The position numbers and the translations under genes were made by a program. Under the pieces are notes generated by a model that made no database searches, had not been told where the DNA came from, and saw only the letters and a program-made list of their open reading frames with translations. This document shows positions 1-5,055 of a stretch of 10,246 nucleotides of DNA, piece after piece. The first letter of the stretch is position 1, and the number at the start of each line of letters is the position of its first letter. The DNA lies in assembly GCA_902797925.1 (NCBI GenBank), contig CADBUT010000168.1:1-10246 (forward strand), in the 5' to 3' direction. Source of the stretch: an uncultured Spirochaetaceae bacterium (GTDB lineage: Bacteria; Spirochaetota; Spirochaetia; Treponematales; Treponemataceae).

Positions 1-1
1 C

Positions 2-298
2 TGTGCAGACGACATTTTCAGAGGCATGGAAAACTTCATTTCTGTGTTTATCTACGCCGACATGGATGCACGGATTAAACGCGTAATGGAGCGCCACCCG
101 GATCTGAACGAGAAGCAGGCTATAAAGAAGATTGAGCGCCACGACAGAAACAGAGCGGCCTATCACAATTATTTTTCGAAAGGCGGCAAGTGGGGCGATA
201 AGGCAAACTACGATATGTGCGTAAACTCCACAAGGCTCGGGCTTGAAGGCACTGTAGACTTTTTGTGCAAATACATTGAGCAGAGACTCGGTCACTAA
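2..298 (+). CDS. Cytidylate kinase-like family protein, C-terminal part (5' end outside window)
   Basis: The frame is open from the left edge, and its first visible residues (CADDIFRGMENFISVFIYA) already belong to the protein, so the ATG at 26 is internal and not the start. The run of hydrophobic strand (ISVFIYAD), an Arg-rich helix (RIKRVMERH), a lid-like segment (HDRNRAAYHNYFSKGGKWGD) and a closing ANYDMCVNSTRLGLEG segment match the C-terminal half of the cytidylate-kinase-like P-loop family. The family resembles CMP kinases in transferring phosphate from ATP; the true substrate of many members is not established. The P-loop would lie upstream of the window. The TAA at 296-298 ends the gene. 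The family call is from pattern recognition of the motifs only. Confidence 0.83.
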   Translation, partial: CADDIFRGMENFISVFIYADMDARIKRVMERHPDLNEKQAIKKIERHDRNRAAYHNYFSKGGKWGDKANYDMCVNSTRLGLEGTVDFLCKYIEQRLGH

Positions 299-334
299 AC
301 CTGCAAATAGAATAGTTTCTAAAAAAAGCTGACA

Positions 335-409
335 TGTCATTCCCGTGCGTGACACGGGAATCTTTCAGCCTTTTTCAGAAAGATTATCGGGTTAAACCCG
401 ATAATGACA
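335..409. repeat. Compact three-hairpin palindromic element
   Basis: Three inverted repeats abut with no spare bases. Arm A is 339-361 (9-bp stem ATTCCCGTG/CACGGGAAT, 5-nt loop). Arm B is 362-382 (5-bp stem CTTTC/GAAAG). Arm C is 383-405 (11 complementary pairs ATTATCGGGTT/AACCCGATAAT around one A, in practice 9 pairs with a 5-nt loop). TGTC (335-338) and GACA (406-409) can close the whole as a short outer stem. Together they would fold as a cloverleaf. It lies between two + strand genes and contains no ORF of note. It resembles the small palindromic intergenic repeats found in many bacteria. Arm C followed by a T6 run (411-416) could also end transcription of the upstream gene. Confidence 0.8.
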
Positions 410-416
410 CTTTTTT
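383..416 (+). terminator. Possible rho-independent terminator of the kinase-like gene
   Basis: A strong hairpin (383-405) is followed, after five bases (GACAC, 406-410), by six T residues (411-416). The spacer between stem and T run is longer than in a classical terminator, so efficiency is uncertain. It is the only terminator-like structure between the upstream gene and the next promoter. Confidence 0.4.
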
Positions 417-460
417 CGACACCCCTACTGCTACTACTTCCTTCCACACAAACAAAAAAG

Positions 461-489
461 TTGTGTAAATACTTTTTATAGTCTATACT
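461..489 (+). promoter_or_regulatory. Sigma70-type promoter of the diguanylate cyclase gene
   Basis: TTGTGT (461-466) and TATACT (484-489) are separated by 17 bases. Transcription would start near 496, giving a leader of about 54 bases before the ATG at 550. The -10 lies within an 11-base direct repeat (471-481 and 487-497), described separately. Confidence 0.55.
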
Positions 490-497
490 TTTTATAG
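471..497. repeat. 16-bp-period direct repeat over the promoter
   Basis: ACTTTTTATAG occurs exactly at 471-481 and again at 487-497, with a 16-bp period. The two copies straddle the predicted -10 hexamer at 484-489. This could be a tandem operator or simply slippage in A/T-rich DNA. Confidence 0.7.
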
Positions 498-549
498 TTG
501 GTTGTTCCAACAAAAACATCAGAAGGAACATTCTAAAAAGTTGAAGCAC

Positions 550-1575
550 ATGAAAGACAAAAAATATTTTGACGAAAAATTCATTTTCTATAAAAATCTT
601 CAATTCTATACTATAGTAATAGCATGTCTTTCCAATATAATGTATCTTTCATCTGATTTTGATATTTACGGCGGTTTTTCACTAAAGATTCTTATATGCC
701 GCCTTATTCCTATAATTTTTCTGCCTGTATATGTCAGTCTGTTCCATTTTTCAAATAAACCCACTCATTTCAAGCAGTTTGCTTCATTTTTTATGTTTCA
801 CCTTCAGCATCTTACTACCATTGTAAGCTGCTACTTTTTAGGTCAGACAAATCATGTATGCGAAGGCAACATGGTATTTATGATTGTTATTTTCATTCTT
901 GGAATATGCAGCAACATAAACTACGCGCTTATAAGCCAGTCACTGTTCTGGGCATGCTTTCTACTTTCAGGTTTCTTTATTCAATATGAAGAACTGTCTG
1001 TTGTTATTGTGAATATGCTTCCGGTTGCGGTCGGCACAATGATTCTGCTTATTCCGCTGAACAACACATATAAAAAGCAGTACGAATACCGGAAGCAGAT
1101 AAATTTTCTAGCCTACCACGACTGGCTTACAAGGCTTTACAGCCGCAACGCATTGCAGCTTTTCTGCTATGAGAACACAACTATTTTGACACGCCAGAAT
1201 GTCAGCATTGCAATTATTGATATTGACAACTTCAAAAAAATCAACGACGCAAAAGGCCACACCTACGGCGACAAGTGTCTTGAACTTTTGGCTGACATAA
1301 TCCGCAGCTGCCTTCTGAAAAACGACTTTGCAATGCGGTGGGGCGGCGAGGAATTTGTGCTTGTAATAAACAGCAGCAACAATCCGCTCAGAATTACAGA
1401 AAACATCCGCGAGCAGATTCAGCTGCAGACAGACTTTACAATTTCAATTGGTCTTACACATTACACAGGTAAAGAACTTGAAACCGACGTAATGAAAGCC
1501 GGCGAAGCACTTTTATACGCCAAAAAACACGGCAAAAACAAGACAGTCGAGTACGAAAAAATCTCTTCGCGTTAG
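550..1575 (+). CDS. Membrane-anchored diguanylate cyclase (GGDEF domain)
   Basis: The C-terminal half (from about residue 180 of 341) is a GGDEF domain that would make cyclic di-GMP from two GTP. It shows AYHDWLTRLYSRN, the metal-binding IDIDNFKKIND (Asp near 224), the active-site GGEEF (265-269) and ISIGLT near the end. The active site looks intact. The position of the product-inhibition site (normally RxxD five residues before GGEEF) reads LKND, so the Arg is missing and feedback control is probably weak or absent. The N-terminal ~170 residues hold about six hydrophobic helices without a recognisable sensor family. I chose the ATG at 550, which leaves a normal leader after the predicted promoter. 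An in-frame TTG at 502 would add 16 residues but would lie almost at the transcript's 5' end; a TTG at 541 with AGAAGG at 531-536 is also possible. No EAL or HD-GYP domain is present. Confidence 0.93.
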   Translation: MKDKKYFDEKFIFYKNLQFYTIVIACLSNIMYLSSDFDIYGGFSLKILICRLIPIIFLPVYVSLFHFSNKPTHFKQFASFFMFHLQHLTTIVSCYFLGQTNHVCEGNMVFMIVIFILGICSNINYALISQSLFWACFLLSGFFIQYEELSVVIVNMLPVAVGTMILLIPLNNTYKKQYEYRKQINFLAYHDWLTRLYSRNALQLFCYENTTILTRQNVSIAIIDIDNFKKINDAKGHTYGDKCLELLADIIRSCLLKNDFAMRWGGEEFVLVINSSNNPLRITENIREQIQLQTDFTISIGLTHYTGKELETDVMKAGEALLYAKKHGKNKTVEYEKISSR

Positions 1576-1610
1576 CATAAATTAAAGAAAAATAGATTTA
1601 AACAAGATTT

Positions 1611-1686
1611 CAAGTTTCCGTTTGCAGAAACTTGGTCGTTTCGCCAGTTAAGCATAAGAATTCAGATTCATCTAAAGGCGAAACAC
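1611..1686. repeat. Palindromic intergenic repeat, copy 1
   Basis: The element has two hairpins. The first has arms CAAGTTTC (1611-1618) and GAAACTTG (1627-1634). The second has arms GTTTCGCC (1638-1645) and GGCGAAAC (1677-1684) around a variable 31-base core. A diverged copy lies in opposite orientation at 8830-8906. By hand alignment about 61 of 77 columns agree, with one gap; the hairpin arms are conserved and the core is variable. It lies 35 bases after the diguanylate cyclase stop and just before the gmd promoter, and may work as a terminator or be a non-autonomous mobile repeat. Confidence 0.8.
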
Positions 1687-1690
1687 GCCG

Positions 1691-1719
1691 TTGAGCAAAT
1701 CTGCAAAATGCGGTATATT
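1691..1719 (+). promoter_or_regulatory. Sigma70-type promoter of the gmd-fcl-rnhA operon
   Basis: TTGAGC (1691-1696) and TATATT (1714-1719) are spaced by 17 bases, about 40 bases upstream of the gmd start. A good ribosome binding site, TAAGGA (1747-1752), lies 7 bases before the ATG at 1760. No other convincing promoter is seen in front of fcl or rnhA. Confidence 0.55.
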
Positions 1720-1759
1720 TTCAGTTACATTACACAGCATCTTTTTTAAGGACATATAA

Positions 1760-2842
1760 ATGAAAAAAATTGCATTGATTACAGGCATTACAGGCCAGGA
1801 CGGTTCGTTTCTTGCAGAATTTCTGCTCGACAAAGGCTATGACGTTCACGGAATTATCCGCCGTTCTTCTTCTTTCAACACAGGCAGAATCGAACACCTT
1901 TACATTGACGACTTAATCGAAGATATTCACAAAGACCGCCGCGTTCACCTTCATTACGGCGACATGACAGACTCAATGAGTATTACACGTCTTATCAGAG
2001 AGATTCAGCCGACAGAAATCTATAACCTTGCAGCGCAGTCTCACGTAAAAGTTTCATTTGAAGTGCCGGAATACACAGCCGATGCAGACGCAGTCGGCAC
2101 ACTCAGAATTCTTGAAGCAGTGCGTTTCCTCGGTCTTGAAAAGAAATGCCGCATTTATCAGGCTTCAACATCAGAGCTTTTCGGCAAAGTTCAGGAAGTG
2201 CCGCAAAAAGAAACAACGCCGTTCTACCCTACTTCGCCTTATGCTGTTGCAAAGCAGTACGGCTTCTGGATTACACGCAACTACCGCGACGCTTACGGCA
2301 TGTTCGCCGCAAACGGCATTCTTTTTAACCATGAAAGCGAACGCCGCGGCGAAACATTCGTTACAAGAAAAATCACGCTTGCAGCTTCGCGCATTGCGCA
2401 CGGCTATCAGAAAAAGCTTTACCTCGGCAACCTGAACGCACTGCGCGACTGGGGCTATGCGAAAGACTATGTAGAATGCATGTGGCTCATCCTTCAGCAC
2501 GACAAGCCGGATGACTTTGTAATCGCAACAGGCGAGCAGTATTCTGTGCGCACATTCTGCGAACTTGCGTTCAAAGAAGCCGGAATCGAACTTGAATTCA
2601 AGGGCGAAGGCGTAAATGAGAAAGGCTACAACAAAAAAACAGGCGAAGTGCTTGTTGAAGTTGATCCTGCATATTTCAGACCATCTGAAGTTGAAACTCT
2701 GCTCGGCGACCCGTCAAAAGCAAAGGCAGAGCTTGGCTGGAACCCGCGCAAAACTTCTTTTGAAGAGCTTGTAAAACTTATGATGAAGCACGACATGGAA
2801 TTCGTAAAAAAAGACCACGATTCAAAAGTAAAAGGCTGTTAA
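1760..2842 (+). CDS. gmd: GDP-mannose 4,6-dehydratase
   Basis: Converts GDP-D-mannose to GDP-4-keto-6-deoxy-D-mannose with NADP(H) as bound cofactor, the first committed step to GDP-L-fucose and related deoxysugars; cytoplasmic. The 360-residue length is normal for the family. A Rossmann nucleotide-binding loop (GITGQDGS, from residue 9) opens the protein, followed by the RRSSSFNTGRIEH loop typical of Gmd. The catalytic set is visible: Thr137 and Glu139 in STSELFG, and the Tyr161-x3-Lys165 pair in SPYAVAKQYG. NHESERRGETFVTRK and LGNLNALRDWGYAKDYVE are strongly conserved Gmd segments. It starts at an ATG with a clear Shine-Dalgarno sequence and is followed after one base by fcl. The pairing supports a fucose route rather than rhamnose or perosamine. 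Confidence 0.97.
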   Translation: MKKIALITGITGQDGSFLAEFLLDKGYDVHGIIRRSSSFNTGRIEHLYIDDLIEDIHKDRRVHLHYGDMTDSMSITRLIREIQPTEIYNLAAQSHVKVSFEVPEYTADADAVGTLRILEAVRFLGLEKKCRIYQASTSELFGKVQEVPQKETTPFYPTSPYAVAKQYGFWITRNYRDAYGMFAANGILFNHESERRGETFVTRKITLAASRIAHGYQKKLYLGNLNALRDWGYAKDYVECMWLILQHDKPDDFVIATGEQYSVRTFCELAFKEAGIELEFKGEGVNEKGYNKKTGEVLVEVDPAYFRPSEVETLLGDPSKAKAELGWNPRKTSFEELVKLMMKHDMEFVKKDHDSKVKGC

Positions 2843-2843
2843 A

Positions 2844-3824
2844 ATGGAAAAGAATGCCAAAATTTATGTTGCAGGCCACCGCGGACTTGTAGGCTCTGCA
2901 ATTGTCAGAAACTTGACCAAGAAAGGCTACACAAACATCGTAACAAGAACGCACAAAGAGCTTGACCTGCTCAACCAGAGCGCGGTAAACGCTTTTTTTG
3001 AAACTGAAAAACCTGAATACGTCTTTCTGGCCGCAGCTCACGTCGGCGGAATCGGCGCGAATTCGACATACCCGGCTGACTTCATCTACCAGAACATGAT
3101 GATCGGCTTTAACGTAGTAGAAGCCGCCCGCAAGAACGGCGTTAAAAAGCTGATGAACCTTGGCTCTACCTGCATTTACCCGAAGATGGCGCCGCAGCCT
3201 ATTCAAGAAGAATCTCTTCTGACAGGCCCTCTTGAGCCGACAAACGACGCTTATGCGCTCGCCAAAATCAGTGTAATAAAGCTTTGCACAAGCTACAACA
3301 AGCAGTTCGGTACAGATTTTCTTTCAGTGATGCCGACAAACCTTTACGGACTTGAAGACAATTATGAGCTACAGGGCTCGCACGTTCTTCCTGCAATGCT
3401 CCGCAAATTCCACGAAGCAAAAACTTCAAAAACTGATGTTGTCGAGCTTTGGGGCGACGGCTCGCCGCTCCGTGAATTCCTTTACAGCGACGACCTTGCA
3501 AGCGCGGTTGTTTATCTTATGGAAAACAAGCACGCCGCAGACTTGCGCACACCGACCGGCGATTTTGTAAACGTCGGCACAGGCAAAGAGCTGACAATCA
3601 AACAGCTTGCAGAAACAATCCGCGACATTGTGTACAAAGACGCGCCGGGCAGAATCTGCAAAATCAACTGGAATACAGATAAGCCGAACGGCACGCCGCG
3701 CAAACTTTGCGACATAACAAGGCTTTTGAATTTGGGCTGGAAGCCGGAAGTTGAGCTTAAAGACGGCATTGAACGCATCTACGAATGGTATGTTGCGCAC
3801 GAAGACACAATAAAAGGCAAATAA
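2844..3824 (+). CDS. fcl: GDP-L-fucose synthase (GDP-4-keto-6-deoxymannose epimerase/reductase)
   Basis: Carries out the 3,5-epimerisation and NADPH-dependent reduction that turn the Gmd product into GDP-L-fucose. The 326-residue protein begins with the nucleotide-binding loop VAGHRGLVGSA and keeps AAAHVGGIGAN. The catalytic residues known from the E. coli enzyme can be matched one position later: Ser108 and Cys110 in GSTCIYP, Tyr137 and Lys141 in YALAKISV, and His180 in GSHVLPAML. The start ATG lies one base after the gmd stop, with AAGG at 2832-2835 inside the end of gmd, so the two are probably translationally coupled. Also known as wcaG. The product is used for fucosylated surface polysaccharide or glycoprotein, but no glycosyltransferase lies within the window. 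Confidence 0.96.
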   Translation: MEKNAKIYVAGHRGLVGSAIVRNLTKKGYTNIVTRTHKELDLLNQSAVNAFFETEKPEYVFLAAAHVGGIGANSTYPADFIYQNMMIGFNVVEAARKNGVKKLMNLGSTCIYPKMAPQPIQEESLLTGPLEPTNDAYALAKISVIKLCTSYNKQFGTDFLSVMPTNLYGLEDNYELQGSHVLPAMLRKFHEAKTSKTDVVELWGDGSPLREFLYSDDLASAVVYLMENKHAADLRTPTGDFVNVGTGKELTIKQLAETIRDIVYKDAPGRICKINWNTDKPNGTPRKLCDITRLLNLGWKPEVELKDGIERIYEWYVAHEDTIKGK

Positions 3825-3828
3825 ACTG

Positions 3829-4353
3829 ATGGAACAGCTTTCGCTTTTTGATGAAGCAGACAATGCACCAGGCGGCGCAGCAGGCGACATTGTCGTCTAC
3901 ACAGACGGCGGCTGTTCCGGCAACCCAGGCGCAGGCGGCTGGGGCTGTGTGATTATTGACGAAACCGCAGCAGCTTGCGGCAAAGCCCCAAAAGAGCAAA
4001 GCTTTTCTGGCGGCGAAAAATGCACAACAAACAACCGCATGGAGCTGACCGCCGTAATTACGGCTTTGACCTTCATAGCTTCTTCGCCAGAAAATTTCAG
4101 CCGCCAAGTTTCAGTTTATACAGACAGTCAGTATGTAAAAAACGGAATTACCACATGGATTAAAGGCTGGAAACGCAACGGCTGGCGCACTGCCGACAAA
4201 AAGCCTGTAAAAAACCAGGATTTGTGGGTTGCGCTTGACGCAGCTGTTGCAAAACTCAACGTAAGGTGGGTCTGGGTCAAAGGCCACGCCGGAATCAAAT
4301 ACAACGAAATTGTAGACCAGCTCTGCCAAGCAGAAATCAAGAAATATAAATAA
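3829..4353 (+). CDS. rnhA: Ribonuclease HI with N-terminal clamp-binding tail
   Basis: Cleaves the RNA strand of RNA-DNA hybrids during replication and R-loop removal. All catalytic residues are present: Asp26 in YTDGGCSGNPG, Glu72 in NNRMEL, Asp99 in YTDSQY and Asp163 in NEIVDQL, with His153 in GHAG. The basic substrate-handle region (WIKGWKRNGWRTADKKPVKN, 110-129) is complete. Compared with the ~155-residue E. coli enzyme, the protein has about 19 extra N-terminal residues beginning MEQLSLFDE, then a Gly/Ala-rich linker. QLSLF (residues 3-7) is a perfect match to the bacterial sliding-clamp-binding consensus QL[S/D]LF. No ATG, GTG or TTG lies in frame between 3829 and the first catalytic strand, so the tail is part of the protein. 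The gene starts four bases after fcl, with AAAGG at 3813-3817. Confidence 0.96.
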   Translation: MEQLSLFDEADNAPGGAAGDIVVYTDGGCSGNPGAGGWGCVIIDETAAACGKAPKEQSFSGGEKCTTNNRMELTAVITALTFIASSPENFSRQVSVYTDSQYVKNGITTWIKGWKRNGWRTADKKPVKNQDLWVALDAAVAKLNVRWVWVKGHAGIKYNEIVDQLCQAEIKKYK

Positions 4354-4383
4354 CGCCATTCCGAACAGACCAGAACCAAGTTC

Positions 4384-4443
4384 AGGGCGACATACAGCGC
4401 CCTTGCACAGTGAGAACGAACCGTTCAATTTTTCAGACGGTTC
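4384..4443. terminator. Weak hairpins between convergent genes
   Basis: Two inverted repeats lie between and at the ends of the convergent rnhA and 4850-4425 genes: AGGGCG/CGCCCT (4384-4389/4398-4403) and GAACCGT/ACGGTTC (4418-4424/4437-4443). Neither is followed by a convincing T run on either strand, so the terminator call is weak. Confidence 0.25.
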
Positions 4444-4850
4444 ATTTCTGAGCGGATAACGAGAAGGCGGCGGTGAAGTTCTTTTACCTGATTGAGGCTT
4501 GTCATGATTTTTGACTGCATGTAAACGTCTGTCAAAAAGCCGTCAAAGACAAAATCCGCAAAAGTAGCAAAGGTCGCATCGTTCATCGTAAAGTCGGCAG
4601 GCATAACTACATCATTAAGCTCGCGCCTAAGCTGTTCAAGCAGCTCATTTACGCGGTAAGAAACATCGGCAGCAGAGTTAAGCTTTGCGTGCTTTATAAG
4701 GTTTGTCAAAAAGCCCCCGCCTACAATATCGATAAATCCCCAGTTCCGCGCACTTCTAAAATTGTGCTCCATTTTTTCGACAAGCGGAATCAGCTCATCT
4801 AAAACCCGCAGTACATCGTTTACTTCTTTAAGATTTTTCTCATCTGTCAT
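4425..4850 (-). CDS. Small helical protein of unknown function
   Basis: A 141-residue soluble protein without signal peptide or membrane segment. I do not recognise a named family. Amphipathic helix-forming stretches (NDVLRVLDELIPLVEKMEHNF at the start, YRVNELLEQLRRELNDV in the middle, LNQVKELHRRLLVIRSEMNRL at the end) suggest an all-alpha fold. Between the first two lies a conserved-looking segment, NWGFIDIVGGGFLTNLIKH (residues 36-54), with a Gly triplet after an aromatic/Asp pair, which looks like a family signature. The start is the ATG complement at 4848-4850; it has no Shine-Dalgarno sequence, but a promoter lies right next to it (see 4858-4886). It is convergent with rnhA and divergent from the lipoprotein gene, so it is a single-gene unit. 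Confidence 0.85.
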   Translation of the reverse strand: MTDEKNLKEVNDVLRVLDELIPLVEKMEHNFRSARNWGFIDIVGGGFLTNLIKHAKLNSAADVSYRVNELLEQLRRELNDVVMPADFTMNDATFATFADFVFDGFLTDVYMQSKIMTSLNQVKELHRRLLVIRSEMNRLKN

Positions 4851-4857
4851 AGCTGCA

Positions 4858-4886
4858 ACTATAATTGTTTACTCAAACTTCCGCAA
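4858..4886 (-). promoter_or_regulatory. Promoter of the small helical protein; possible leaderless start
   Basis: Read on the - strand, TTGCGG (4886-4881) and TATAGT (4863-4858) are separated by 17 bases. Transcription would start about seven bases after the -10, near 4851, directly at the ATG at 4850. This fits with the absence of a ribosome binding site. Confidence 0.45.
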
Positions 4887-5000
4887 GCACATCACAAACC
4901 AGAACCTGCTTTCCGCCGCCTTTGTACAACTCTACCAACAAGCGCCCCTTTTACACCAGTTACAAGATAAAGCTATTGCAAAACGCTTTCTCCTAACAGC

Positions 5001-5029
5001 TTGAGATTCGCGGGCAATTATGCAATAAT
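5001..5029 (+). promoter_or_regulatory. Extended -10 promoter of the lipoprotein gene
   Basis: TTGAGA (5001-5006) and AATAAT (5024-5029) are spaced by 17 bases, with TGC (5021-5023) directly before the -10, the mark of an extended -10 promoter. Transcription would start near 5036. A strong ribosome binding site, AGGAGA (5045-5050), precedes the ATG at 5056 by five bases. Confidence 0.55.
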
Positions 5030-5055
5030 AGCCGTACTACTCACAGGAGAGTGAC

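Noticed and set aside
502..549. TTG at 502 as start of the diguanylate cyclase
   Set aside because: It lies about six bases after the expected transcription start and has no ribosome binding site; the ATG at 550 fits better, though the upstream start cannot be excluded.
2171..2500. Long open frame on the - strand inside gmd
   Set aside because: Shadow of gmd: no ribosome binding site, Cys/Arg-rich unnatural composition, and gmd is clearly coding here.
3426..4107. Overlapping open frames on the - strand across fcl and rnhA
   Set aside because: Antisense shadows of two well-supported genes, with composition typical of reverse-strand reading.
4384..4443. Strong bidirectional terminator between rnhA and its convergent neighbour
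   Set aside because: The hairpins are short and no T run follows on either strand; kept only as a weak feature.
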